This document shows positions 15,507-22,609 of a DNA stretch of 35,992 nt, piece by piece. The notes below the pieces were generated by a model. The model saw only the letters and a program-made list of their open reading frames with translations, was not told the origin of the DNA and searched no databases. This DNA comes from a virus, in IMG/VR virus record IMGVR_UViG_3300034111_000140, positions 1-35,992 of that record; one strand, written 5' to 3'. The position numbers were made by a program, and so were the translations under genes. Numbering within the stretch: position 1 is the first letter of the stretch; each line of letters starts with the position of its first letter.

Positions 15507-15756
15507 ACTTCATTACCTTTCGTTTCTTTATCCATGCCTTAGGTATGTGTATCCTAGCGTTACTATTATCTTTAGACACTGTGGACGCAATACATATAGC
15601 ATCTTTTGTTTCACTAATCAGAAAACCTACAGTATGACAAAGATCTATTTCTGCTTTGACTTCGTCTTCCCATCCTGCGTCGGCAACTGCATCGACCCAC
15701 TGGACGTAGATAACTTTGGAGGTTTCCAGATTTCGTCTGACTGTCTTCTTATCCAT
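15415..15756 (-). CDS. Conserved phage protein (113 aa), overprinted at both ends
   Basis: The frame is open upstream, but the first Met consistent with the conserved part is at 15756 (MDKKTVRRNLETSK). The core YVQWVDAVADAGW, then LCHTVGFLISE and IHIPKAWIKKRKVMKFE, is a pattern common in phages: a small beta-barrel-like protein ending in a positively charged segment. The function is unknown. Its first 112 bases overlap the exonuclease C-terminus and its last 92 overlap the nuclease N-terminus, so about 60% is dual-coding. No strong ribosome binding site precedes 15756, so translation may be coupled. Confidence 0.72.
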   Translation of the reverse strand: MDKKTVRRNLETSKVIYVQWVDAVADAGWEDEVKAEIDLCHTVGFLISETKDAICIASTVSKDNSNARIHIPKAWIKKRKVMKFETTVSKSKRKKATAVGERPDTPTIPYAEH

Positions 15757-16388
15757 AACAATTGTCCGTTCTCCAGCACCCTTGCTTCGTCTCCTTTGTA
15801 AGCCTCCAGGACAGCAATATACATTTCGTTTTCGTCTTTGCATTCTTTGAGTATTCTTTCTGCTTTAACTTCGCCAATGCCTTTAATCCCAATAACATTG
15901 TCAACCCTATCACCAGTTAAAATCTGTTTATAAAAATTCCTAATACCTTCTTCCTCAGTTATGAAGTATCGGAGATCCTTAGTAAAGTTAAAGTGATCGC
16001 CACGAATCATGTCCAAGTCTTTATCAATTGTACAAATACAATACTCTCCAGGCTCTAGTGCATACGCTGCGATACCAATAGCGTCATCTGCTTCTTGTCC
16101 TTCAATCATCTCAAAGCCCCAGCTCTGCTGCATATACTGTCTTAGTATAGCGTAGTGCTTTGGCTTAGCTGATTTACGATTACCTTTATACGGAGCAGTT
16201 ACTGCTACTTCATTCCTGAAGTTACCACCACCTGTGAGATATCCTTTGTAATCTTCAAAGCCATTGAAGAGGATTAGGTTTTCTAGAAACTCACCACATC
16301 TAGCTATCGCTATTGACTCCTCATCTTCTTCGGATGAAAAGCCAATGCGATATACTAAGATGTCCCCGTCAATCAGGGCAGTGTGCAT
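15645..16388 (-). CDS. 5'-3' exonuclease, T7 gp6-like / FEN family (247 aa)
   Basis: Acidic metal-binding residues occur in the expected order: LIDGDILVYR at the N-terminus, GQEADDAIG near residue 98, TIDKDLDM, and TGDRVDNVIGIKGIG followed by KAERIL, which is the helix-hairpin-helix that grips DNA. Enzymes of this type remove RNA primers and degrade host DNA. The length is close to other small phage FEN-like exonucleases. The tail after WIRRQSDEIWKPP is overlapped by the next gene and is probably not conserved. The start overlaps the SSB stop by one base. Confidence 0.9.
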   Translation of the reverse strand: MHTALIDGDILVYRIGFSSEEDEESIAIARCGEFLENLILFNGFEDYKGYLTGGGNFRNEVAVTAPYKGNRKSAKPKHYAILRQYMQQSWGFEMIEGQEADDAIGIAAYALEPGEYCICTIDKDLDMIRGDHFNFTKDLRYFITEEEGIRNFYKQILTGDRVDNVIGIKGIGEVKAERILKECKDENEMYIAVLEAYKGDEARVLENGQLLWIRRQSDEIWKPPKLSTSSGSMQLPTQDGKTKSKQK

Positions 16389-16807
16389 TAAAGAGCTTCT
16401 TCCTCGATGTCTGCTAGGTTAACACCAGTAGGTTTGTACTCGATCAAATCTTTTACGATGATCTTGCTAATGCCTACTCCTACACCCTGCTTACCACCAA
16501 CATTATAGTTGTATGGTTTAATCAAAGCTACACCTTTAGATCCGTTAGCAATCTTAACATTCAAAGGACTACCCTTCTCATCTACTGCGAGGATAGGATA
16601 TAGTTTGCTCTTAGCAGTAACGAAGAAGCCTTGGTCAGGTTTCTTAGCGTCGTTCTTAACATTGATACCCATGTCCATCAAGGTCTTGATAGCATCCTTA
16701 GACAGGTTGCAAAGATCGACTTGATACTTGTCAGAGTACTTGTTCTTCTCGTTTAATGAAGCCCAGAAGAGGTCAGCTTTGATTGGTACTGGTTTTACTT
16801 GTTCCAT
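16388..16807 (-). CDS. Single-stranded DNA-binding protein, T7 gp2.5-like (139 aa)
   Basis: An OB-fold-like beta pattern (DKYQVDLCNL, GFFVTAKSKLYPILAVD, GVALIKPYNYN, GVGVGISKIIVKDLIEY) precedes a Gly-rich section and a short acidic C-terminal tail ending EEEAL. The tail is the hallmark of gp2.5-type proteins, which contact polymerase and helicase through it. It has a strong ribosome binding site (AAGGAGAAAT) and its own promoter 30 bases upstream, consistent with a need for high expression. Its neighbours are exonuclease and DNA polymerase. Confidence 0.85.
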   Translation of the reverse strand: MEQVKPVPIKADLFWASLNEKNKYSDKYQVDLCNLSKDAIKTLMDMGINVKNDAKKPDQGFFVTAKSKLYPILAVDEKGSPLNVKIANGSKGVALIKPYNYNVGGKQGVGVGISKIIVKDLIEYKPTGVNLADIEEEAL

Positions 16808-16836
16808 TTATTTCTCCTTAATAAACAACTACATAT

Positions 16837-16865
16837 ATTATACACTATTTTTAATGCAAATGCAA
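16837..16865 (-). promoter_or_regulatory. Leftward promoter for ssb and downstream genes
   Basis: On the minus strand: TTGCAT (16865-16860), a 17-base spacer, and TATAAT (16842-16837). The expected start is near 16830, giving a short leader with the AAGGAG site before ssb. The -35 and part of the spacer lie inside the 3' end of the 60-aa gene upstream. Confidence 0.7.
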
Positions 16866-17033
16866 GTTTTTATCTACATCTCCTGCATTTTCTAGTTCAA
16901 GAACATGCAAGGATCGACGTAGTAATTCGATAGTATCTTCGTTGGACATACAAGTGTAGACAGTCAAGTAACTATTGTCGTCCCCTAAGATAACTAACGG
17001 CTCTACTCCCTCAGGAATCTCTTCAATTTTCAT
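16851..17033 (-). CDS. Small hypothetical protein (60 aa)
   Basis: The ATG overlaps the preceding stop (ATGA). The product reads MKIEEIPEGVEPLVILGDDN and continues with TVYTCMSNEDTIELLRRSLH, a strand-strand-helix pattern, ending with His/Asp-rich residues. It lies between DNA polymerase and SSB, so it is likely co-expressed with replication genes. No function is known. Confidence 0.7.
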   Translation of the reverse strand: MKIEEIPEGVEPLVILGDDNSYLTVYTCMSNEDTIELLRRSLHVLELENAGDVDKNLHLH

Positions 17034-17179
17034 GGTGCAAAGTCCGCATCTTTAGTAGCTTCTAAGTATTCTTGGGCTTGATCTAGTTCTTTCTCTGCTT
17101 CACGTAGCAGTGATCTAACAGTCGATACATGGTTGCCTTGTCTTAGAAGTTTAAGTACTGCTTGTTTTATTTCATCCAT
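17030..17179 (-). CDS. Small helical protein (49 aa)
   Basis: ATG at 17179-17177, within the polymerase stop (TGATG), and TGA at 17032-17030 overlapping the next start. The product is a charged helix (MDEIKQAVLKLLRQGNH, then LLREAEKELDQAQEYLE). Tight coupling on both sides supports it as a gene. The function is unknown; a small coiled-coil partner of a replication protein is possible. Confidence 0.65.
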   Translation of the reverse strand: MDEIKQAVLKLLRQGNHVSTVRSLLREAEKELDQAQEYLEATKDADFAP

Positions 17180-18828
17180 CAGTGTGTTTCCTTCCATGAA
17201 TTTCCTACTCTATACTCGCCAGTGAGAGGGCATCGCATTTCTAATACACGACCTGCTTGCTCGATAGCTTGTACTCCTAACTTACCTACCATATCTGCGT
17301 ATGCTTCTTCTACTTCAATCTGCCATTCGTCATGCACGTTAGCTACGAACTTATAATCAACACCGAGTTTACTCAGTCGTTCATCTAAAATAACTAGTGC
17401 TTGCTTCATGACAATCGCACCCGCACCTTGGAGAAGTGTGTTGACTGCTGCATGGTCAGACCTAACGTGTAGTCTACGTCCATCAAGACCTGGTAATGAT
17501 CCCGACGACTTGCAGACTTTAGCCACGTTCTCCCTAAGTGCTCGGAGTTTCGGGGTGTTTTCCAGAAAAGAATCAATAAGTCGTTGTCCTTCTTTCGCTC
17601 CAGCACCCACAACTTTCCCGATCTTGGCAGCCCCTGCACCATAGAGGAATGCATATATAAACGTCTTTGCTTGAGCACGTGTTTCGAGTCCAGCAGCTTT
17701 CTGGTTGGCTGTATGGATATCACCTTGTGTGACCTCATAAATATACGCATCGTCTTTCATATAGTGAGCAAGCATCCTAAGCTCCAGTCCTGAAGCATCG
17801 ATACCAACTAACTTATATCCTTTCTCTACAATCCAAAGATCCCTACAGTCTTCTCCGTAGGGGCTACCACAACTAGGTACTTGTGCCATGTTAGGACTAT
17901 GATGTGTCATCCGTCCTGTCACTGCACCATTCGTTATTACTTTACCATGTACTCTACCATCAGGTTGTATCACATCTAACCATGATTTAATCTGAGCAAT
18001 TCGTTTCTGTAATAACAAGAACTCAGCAATCGCTTTAGCTTCAGGAAAATCTAAGCCTTCGAGCGTCCCTTCGTCGACGATTGGTTGACCGTTTTCTGTG
18101 AACTTCTCTGGCTTCCAGCCTTTCTCGATGAGCCTTTCACCGATTTGCTTGCGACTGCCTGGGTTGAAGACTTCGACGAGGGGCTTGAGGGGCTTTCCTG
18201 TTTTCTCTGAGACTCGTGGGGTTGTCTTGGTTGGAAAAATGTTTTGAAGCTCAGTCTCAAGAACAACCAGCTTACTTTGCAGCGTTGCCAGAAGAGTGAC
18301 AGCAGCCCTCTCATTGAGTTTAAATCCGTTTGTTTCTTGCGTAGCGATGACCGCTTGTACATTGTGCTCAAGTTTAATACTCCTCTCATCAAATTTATTT
18401 CTAGTAAGTTCAGCAGTTAAATGCTGGTACAGTTTCTCAGTTACTAAAGTATCTTGAATGCAGTACTCCTCCATCTCTTTGGAATAACCTGCATCAAAAT
18501 CTTTGAAGTCTCCCTTAGCAAAACCTAAGCGTTGACCCCATGCATCTAAGCTATGTCCTCCCTCTAGACTTGGGCTTAGGAGGCGACTTAGTACGAGCGT
18601 GTCGCACATCTGGTTCTGCTTCATCGTAATGTTCCAGTTCCTTCTCAGTACTGGGGCATCGAAGCATATTCCGTTGTGCATGATAATCAAATCGCAACTG
18701 TCCAAATACTTTTGTAATCCGCTTGCTTCCTTCCATACTGTTACATCTCCTCCTATTTCCCTAGTAACACACATCCAAATCTTATCGTGTGCTATGTTTG
18801 TTTCTATGTCGAGAATAATCTTTTTCAT
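17179..18828 (-). CDS. DNA polymerase, family A (549 aa)
   Basis: The open frame extends to 18891, but Met at 18828 places LDIET at the N-terminus as in homologues, with GGAA just upstream. 3'-5' exonuclease motifs: Asp7/Glu9 in LDIET, Asp57 in HNGICFDAP, Tyr122-x3-Asp126 in YCIQD. Polymerase motifs: A with Asp344 in VGIDASGLELR; B with Arg384 and Lys388 in RAQAKTFIYAFLYG; C with His499-Asp-Glu in NVHDEWQ. It replicates the phage genome with the primase-helicase and SSB. At 549 aa it is clearly shorter than T7 gp5 (704 aa), so an equivalent of the thioredoxin-binding insertion may be absent. Confidence 0.93.
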   Translation of the reverse strand: MKKIILDIETNIAHDKIWMCVTREIGGDVTVWKEASGLQKYLDSCDLIIMHNGICFDAPVLRRNWNITMKQNQMCDTLVLSRLLSPSLEGGHSLDAWGQRLGFAKGDFKDFDAGYSKEMEEYCIQDTLVTEKLYQHLTAELTRNKFDERSIKLEHNVQAVIATQETNGFKLNERAAVTLLATLQSKLVVLETELQNIFPTKTTPRVSEKTGKPLKPLVEVFNPGSRKQIGERLIEKGWKPEKFTENGQPIVDEGTLEGLDFPEAKAIAEFLLLQKRIAQIKSWLDVIQPDGRVHGKVITNGAVTGRMTHHSPNMAQVPSCGSPYGEDCRDLWIVEKGYKLVGIDASGLELRMLAHYMKDDAYIYEVTQGDIHTANQKAAGLETRAQAKTFIYAFLYGAGAAKIGKVVGAGAKEGQRLIDSFLENTPKLRALRENVAKVCKSSGSLPGLDGRRLHVRSDHAAVNTLLQGAGAIVMKQALVILDERLSKLGVDYKFVANVHDEWQIEVEEAYADMVGKLGVQAIEQAGRVLEMRCPLTGEYRVGNSWKETH

Positions 18829-18890
18829 TGCATTCCATTTCCAAAAGTTATTCCAATTAAATAAATTTAATGGAGGACATTTCCATATCA

Positions 18891-19112
18891 CTACACTGGT
18901 ACTCCTTGTCTAATTCGATTAGGATGTTCACGCTCTAACCAGAAGCAGCGTAACTGTCCATGCTCATCCTTTGCTACGAAGCCATCCCACTTAGAGTGCT
19001 TGGTGCTATAGTTGTTGCACTCAATGTGTTCTAACATGTGTCGGTATTCGTTACCAGCAAATCCTGCTGTCAATCCTAAACAGAAGCTTAATAATATTAT
19101 AGCATTCTTCAT
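18891..19112 (-). CDS. Small protein with N-terminal membrane or signal segment (73 aa)
   Basis: Residues 2-19 (KNAIILLSFCLGLTAGFAG) form a signal peptide or membrane anchor. The rest is polar with two Cys (HIECNNYSTKHS, QLRCFWLEREHPN) and would lie in the periplasm. The ATG overlaps the preceding stop. A 62-base gap separates it from the polymerase start. Function unknown; an envelope role such as superinfection exclusion is possible but unproven. Confidence 0.65.
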   Translation of the reverse strand: MKNAIILLSFCLGLTAGFAGNEYRHMLEHIECNNYSTKHSKWDGFVAKDEHGQLRCFWLEREHPNRIRQGVPV

Positions 19113-19582
19113 AAGATTAAATCCTCTATTGGTTTTAACTGTGCTTGTGGTAGCATATACGAAGGATGAGAATGTTCTTCATTTAATACAGCAACTTTAA
19201 ATAAATCCTCACCACTAATCCACCCACGAATTAATCCTCCTAAATCATCCACTACAGTTTGTATATAATAATCACAAGGATTTTTCTTATGATACATTGT
19301 AACATAAATGTTGCCTAGTTTATTTCGAGTAGCTTTTACATCAATTGATTTTCCTTTAATCCATAAATCAACTGGATTTTTACGCTCATTCAGTGTGAAG
19401 TCTGGCATTAAATTTAAATACTTTGCAACAATAAACTCTCCTTTAAAACCATCTATGTCCATGTCGTAGGGATTCTGTTTACTTACCTGTCGATCTACAT
19501 TGAACTGCATTGCATTCTTTCTACGCATTGTTCCGAAGTATTCACAGATAAATAATTCCTGCCTACTTAGATCGATTCTCAT
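19109..19582 (-). CDS. Putative PD-(D/E)XK nuclease-like protein (157 aa)
   Basis: GFKGEFIVAKYL (Glu near residue 49), PVDLWIKGKSIDVKATRN and NIYVTMYHKK form the core pattern of a PD-(D/E)XK nuclease: an acidic helix, a strand with Asp, then DVK (Asp80 and Lys82), and another strand. Small members of this superfamily act as Holliday-junction or restriction-type nucleases. The C-terminal half (DDLGGLIRGWISGEDLFKVA) is typical of single-domain members. It differs in sequence from the nuclease at 15162-15506, so the phage has two. The start is uncertain; Met19 is an alternative. Confidence 0.7.
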   Translation of the reverse strand: MRIDLSRQELFICEYFGTMRRKNAMQFNVDRQVSKQNPYDMDIDGFKGEFIVAKYLNLMPDFTLNERKNPVDLWIKGKSIDVKATRNKLGNIYVTMYHKKNPCDYYIQTVVDDLGGLIRGWISGEDLFKVAVLNEEHSHPSYMLPQAQLKPIEDLIL

Positions 19583-19748
19583 TTGCTTTAACTTTCTTAG
19601 CAGTAGTCTCAGCTTCTTTAACTATCACCTGCTGAGTAGCCATAACAAAAGCATCTTGTAATTCCTTGACCATCAGTTCTAACTTAGCAACCTTAGCACC
19701 CAGTTCATTGACTGAATCGATTACCTTAGGCAATTGCATTAAACTCAT
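19563..19748 (-). CDS. Small coiled-coil protein (61 aa)
   Basis: A hydrophobic-heptad helix (VIDSVNELGAKVAKLELMVK, ELQDAFVMATQQ) precedes a Lys-rich tail. The last 20 bases overlap the next gene. Coiled-coil features are clear; the family and function are not recognised. It probably forms an oligomer or binds a partner in the replication region. Confidence 0.65.
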   Translation of the reverse strand: MSLMQLPKVIDSVNELGAKVAKLELMVKELQDAFVMATQQVIVKEAETTAKKVKANENRSK

Positions 19749-19749
19749 T

Positions 19750-19989
19750 TTATAACCTCACGTTTATATAAGTGACTACTCCTGCGAAGTACAGGATTAC
19801 AGCCACAACTTCAACCAGGATCAAAGGTAGATCACGCTGCAATATACCAGCATAAGTCCACAAGCCTGATCCAACAAGTCCAAATAATATATTAAGGGGA
19901 TATACATTGAAGCTAGTTAACCCTATTCCAATTAAGCATAGTACTGTACCACTCCATTTGATACCATTATTATAACATACTTTCTCCAT
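19750..19989 (-). CDS. Small membrane protein, three predicted segments (79 aa)
   Basis: Predicted membrane segments lie at about residues 13-29 (SGTVLCLIGIGLTSFNV), 33-50 (LNILFGLVGSGLWTYAGI) and 54-75 (LPLILVEVVAVILYFAGVV). The pattern LTSFNVYPLN, then W and RDLPLI resembles a small phage inner-membrane family (DUF6552-like as I recall). Start ATG 19989, with AAGGTTGCCAAC upstream. It lies just after the primase-helicase. The role is unknown; it may alter the host membrane. Confidence 0.72.
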   Translation of the reverse strand: MEKVCYNNGIKWSGTVLCLIGIGLTSFNVYPLNILFGLVGSGLWTYAGILQRDLPLILVEVVAVILYFAGVVTYINVRL

Positions 19990-19999
19990 GTTGGCAACC

Positions 20000-21637
20000 T
20001 TATAGTTTAGTTTCTTCAGGAGGTAACTCGTTCATCCTGCCAGTATCACGACGATACAATAGGCGACAAGCTAACCCAGTTAAACCACTGAATCTATTCT
20101 TCAATACTCGGACGTAGGTAGTGTTACGCTCGATCTCATTCTCGTGTTGTCCGTTACGTTCTAATCCAATCACCATGTCTGATAGCTGAGCAATTGAACC
20201 TGAACCACGTAGCTGTGCTAGTGATGTAGCAGCTCCTTCCTCATGCCCCTTAGATTCGGGACGCTTAAGGTGAGACACCACAAACAAAGCAATGCCAGTC
20301 TCTTGCACAATGGTACGAAGCTTAGTCATGATCTCGTCTAATGCTTTTCTTTCGTCGCCATTCTCCTGAGCAGATACCACAATCGATACGTGATCAAGAA
20401 ATACATAACGACAATTGAGACCTTTTGCCATGAATCGTACTCGGTTGATAATATTGTCAATGGCGGTAGACCCAAAATGATCAAACAAAAATACACGATC
20501 AGTTCCAAGGGTAGCATCAAATGCATGTCTAAGTTCCTCCTCATCAGCGTCACAATCAGGTAAGTGTAATGGTTTATTTGCAGCAAGTGACATCAAACTC
20601 TTAGCAGTTTTCTTGACCGACTCCTCCAAGAACATAAGACCAATGTTATCCTCAGTCTTGTTCAGAATCTGCCACACAATCTCACGCATAAACTGAGACT
20701 TACCTAGTCCAGATCCTGCAGTAACTGTTACGAGTTCTCCTAAGCGAATACCATAGGTAAGGTTATTCATACCATGATACGGATACTGTACCTCAGCCTT
20801 CTCAACTGGCTGGTTTACTAAATCCCACAAGGTAGATCCTGCTACGATACCATCAGGTACATACTTCTCTGCGTTCCACCACTCCTCAACAAACTCCTTC
20901 ACCAATCCCTGGATCAGGTAATCATTAGCATCCTTGAGTTCCTGCTTAGGGAATCTAAAGATGTGTGCTTTACTGCCAAATAATTCAGCAACCTGATTCG
21001 CTGCTTGCTGTCCAGGTTCATCGTTATCAAAACAGATCACAATCTTATCAAAGGAATCTAGGTACTCGAAGCTTGCTCTGCAATCCTTCAATGCAGATGT
21101 CGCACCATTACGAATGGATACCACTGGGTAGCGAGAACCTGTCAACTGATAGCAAGCCAAGGCATCAAACTCACCCTCAGTAATCGTGATAGCCTTACCT
21201 CCTGGAGTAAACTTGTTCTGTCCGAAGAGCACTGCTTCCTTCCAGTCACCCATCACACTGAATTGTTTCTCAGTCATTGAGCGAGTCTTAGCAGCCACCA
21301 CCTTACCAGTCATATCACAATATGGAAAGTAGTAACTAGTACCATCAGAACCTGCACCAAAGAAGTGCATAGTCTGTGTAGATATACCACGCTCTACAAC
21401 TGGGGTAGCTTCTACGTTAGCCAATGCCTCTAGAACTGATTTAAACTGCTTAGGAGAAGAGTTCGTAGGTGCGGTGATGCCCTCCCTTAGGACAGCCTGA
21501 ACCATCGCCTCTGAGCCCTTCTTATACGTTCCACACTTATGACAGTACTCATGCCCATCATCATAGATACTGTTAGCATCTGAAGATCCGCAGGTACTAC
21601 AAGGTATGTGCTTTAAAAAATTACTTTCTGTTTTCAT
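20000..21637 (-). CDS. Primase-helicase, T7 gp4-like (545 aa)
   Basis: An N-terminal zinc-binding domain (Cys13, Cys16, Cys32, Cys35) recognises priming sites. A Toprim domain follows with Glu154 in TEGEFDALA and Asp204/Asp206 in CFDNDEPG. The RecA-like DnaB-type helicase has Walker A GSGLGKS (308-314), a Walker B-type VFLDHVSIVV, and the later motifs HLKRPE and LAQLRGSGSIAQLSD. It unwinds DNA as a hexameric ring and primes lagging-strand synthesis. Both domains are complete and of normal length. Its 5' end overlaps the preceding gene by 17 bases. Confidence 0.95.
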   Translation of the reverse strand: MKTESNFLKHIPCSTCGSSDANSIYDDGHEYCHKCGTYKKGSEAMVQAVLREGITAPTNSSPKQFKSVLEALANVEATPVVERGISTQTMHFFGAGSDGTSYYFPYCDMTGKVVAAKTRSMTEKQFSVMGDWKEAVLFGQNKFTPGGKAITITEGEFDALACYQLTGSRYPVVSIRNGATSALKDCRASFEYLDSFDKIVICFDNDEPGQQAANQVAELFGSKAHIFRFPKQELKDANDYLIQGLVKEFVEEWWNAEKYVPDGIVAGSTLWDLVNQPVEKAEVQYPYHGMNNLTYGIRLGELVTVTAGSGLGKSQFMREIVWQILNKTEDNIGLMFLEESVKKTAKSLMSLAANKPLHLPDCDADEEELRHAFDATLGTDRVFLFDHFGSTAIDNIINRVRFMAKGLNCRYVFLDHVSIVVSAQENGDERKALDEIMTKLRTIVQETGIALFVVSHLKRPESKGHEEGAATSLAQLRGSGSIAQLSDMVIGLERNGQHENEIERNTTYVRVLKNRFSGLTGLACRLLYRRDTGRMNELPPEETKL

Positions 21638-21803
21638 TCAATGCCTCATCGTGTTTAATAATCCACTGCAGTGCATCACGCAGTAGGTCAAAGCTTGGTG
21701 ACTCCTCATTCTTACTAGTCCATCGATAGCTTGGTTTATCTAAGACATCCCAAGTATTGTCCTTCCACTTAGCAGTGCGTTGGTGCGTTATCTCTAGGTT
21801 CAT
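21621..21803 (-). CDS. Small hypothetical protein (60 aa)
   Basis: The ATG overlaps the stop of the preceding gene by one base. The product MNLEITHQRTAKWKDNTWDV continues with SFDLLRDALQWIIKHDEAL. It looks like a short strand followed by a helix. It overlaps the primase-helicase start by 17 bases, so the two are probably translationally coupled. Function unknown. Confidence 0.7.
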   Translation of the reverse strand: MNLEITHQRTAKWKDNTWDVLDKPSYRWTSKNEESPSFDLLRDALQWIIKHDEALNENRK

Positions 21804-21964
21804 TAGTAGGTAAACTCAGCAGTGGTATCGTGTTGCTTTAGTTTACAGTTCCAGGCATCAACGATATCTTGTAGCACGACATCGATACCATAGCGACCTG
21901 CACAATCAATCATGTTTTGTATTGCAAAGTGGTAATGCATTTCTTCTTCGTAGTTATCTTCCAT
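21803..21964 (-). CDS. Small hypothetical protein (53 aa)
   Basis: ATG at 21964-21962 with AGGAG (21975-21971) seven bases upstream; stop TAA at 21805-21803. The product reads MEDNYEEEMHYHFAIQNMID and then DVVLQDIVDAWNCKLKQH, mostly helical. It is the first gene after the promoter at 22051-22079 and its repeat-containing leader, and so heads the replication operon. Function unknown; a similar small helical protein often precedes gp4-like genes in related phages, as I recall. Confidence 0.7.
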   Translation of the reverse strand: MEDNYEEEMHYHFAIQNMIDCAGRYGIDVVLQDIVDAWNCKLKQHDTTAEFTY

Positions 21965-21970
21965 AGTTTA

Positions 21971-22006
21971 CTCCTAAGTTTAGCTTCTAAGTTTAACTCC
22001 TAAGTA
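21971..22006 (-). repeat. Three tandem 13-nt repeats in the leader, each with an SD-like core
   Basis: Plus-strand copies start at 21971, 21984 and 21997 (CTCCTAAGTT, CTTCTAAGTT, CTCCTAAGTA). In the leftward RNA they read ACTTAGGAG, ACTTAGAAG, ACTTAGGAG, the last being the Shine-Dalgarno of the 53-aa gene. Related copies occur in the rightward leader at 26079-26109. Confidence 0.75.
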
Positions 22007-22054
22007 CATACTATATAAAATACTTACTATATAAATACTATTAAGTATATAGTA
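22005..22054. repeat. Direct repeats and palindrome around the start of the replication promoter
   Basis: TACATACTATATAAA (22005-22019) and TACTTACTATATAAA (22021-22035) are direct repeats with a 16-base period and one mismatch. TACTAT at 22036-22041 and ATAGTA at 22049-22054 form an inverted repeat that runs into the -10 element. This is the layout expected of an operator, but no regulator is identified. Confidence 0.55.
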
Positions 22055-22079
22055 TAGCATGCTTAGTAATCGTTGTCAA
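22051..22079 (-). promoter_or_regulatory. Leftward promoter of the replication block
   Basis: On the minus strand: TTGACA (22079-22074), a 17-base spacer, and TATACT (22056-22051) preceded by TGC (extended -10). The predicted start is near 22044, giving a leader of about 80 bases before the 53-aa gene and the primase-helicase. The -35 overlaps the last codons of the zinc-finger gene upstream. Confidence 0.85.
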
Positions 22080-22299
22080 CCCTATTATCAATGCGACTAA
22101 AAGAATCATACTCATTGTGGTCTAAGTCTTCCTCTTCGTAGTCTTCTTCATCATACAAGTCTGTTCTTTCGTATGTTAGTAAGTCATCACTTATAGTAGC
22201 GTAACATTTATTACACATGTCTAAGTATTCATTTGTATGTACACTCTTACGAGTGGCTTCAAAATCAGACAACATTTTATTACAGCAGTAGCATCTCAT
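22063..22299 (-). CDS. Small zinc-finger protein (78 aa)
   Basis: MRCYCCNKML carries one cysteine cluster and MCNKCYATI the second (Cys29, Cys32), about 25 residues apart, forming a probable zinc ribbon. The spacing and the sequence between (FEATRKSVHTNEYLD) match small phage zinc-finger proteins. The C-terminal half is very acidic (DEEDYEEEDLDHNEYD), which could mimic DNA or bind a host protein. The ATG overlaps the preceding stop. It is the last gene of the early cluster before the replication promoter. Confidence 0.8.
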   Translation of the reverse strand: MRCYCCNKMLSDFEATRKSVHTNEYLDMCNKCYATISDDLLTYERTDLYDEEDYEEEDLDHNEYDSFSRIDNRVDNDY

Positions 22300-22487
22300 A
22301 TTAGTGCATCTCCTAAAATTTTATAAGCCCAATTAAATTTATTGTCAACTGTTTTCTTCTTCTCCATCATAAGTACTTGAATCTTAAAGCTTTTATCTAG
22401 TCTTAGGAATCTCTCAGCCTCTTCCTTATAACCAAATATTCTAACAACTGAACCATCATAATCTAAAATCTTATATAGCTTTTTCAT
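22296..22487 (-). CDS. Small hypothetical protein (63 aa)
   Basis: The frame is open further upstream, but Met at 22487 has GGAG seven bases before it and an ATGA overlap with the previous gene. The product MKKLYKILDYDGSVVRIFG continues with YKEEAERFLRLDKSFKIQ, a strand-strand-helix arrangement seen in small phage proteins. Function unknown. Confidence 0.7.
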   Translation of the reverse strand: MKKLYKILDYDGSVVRIFGYKEEAERFLRLDKSFKIQVLMMEKKKTVDNKFNWAYKILGDALI

Positions 22488-22609
22488 TGCAGTACTCCGT
22501 ATAAGTAACAAGATAATTCTAACCCGATATAGTATAACACATGTCCACCAAAGTAAGCAAGTGCAAACCATAAAATATATTTAATGTACTTGTCTTCGTT
22601 GTCTATCAT
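22484..22609 (-). CDS. Small membrane protein (41 aa)
   Basis: ATG at 22609-22607 with GGAAGGGA upstream; TGA at 22486-22484 overlaps the next ATG. The product MIDNEDKYIKYILWFALAYF continues GGHVLYYIGLELSCYLYG. Residues about 9-28 form a membrane segment, with a second weaker hydrophobic stretch. Coupled starts and stops on both sides support a real gene. Function unknown. Confidence 0.62.
   Translation of the reverse strand: MIDNEDKYIKYILWFALAYFGGHVLYYIGLELSCYLYGVLQ

Noticed and set aside
17406-17750. 114-aa minus-strand frame within the polymerase region
   Set aside because: It is another frame of the polymerase gene, covering motifs A to B, which are clearly coded in the main frame.
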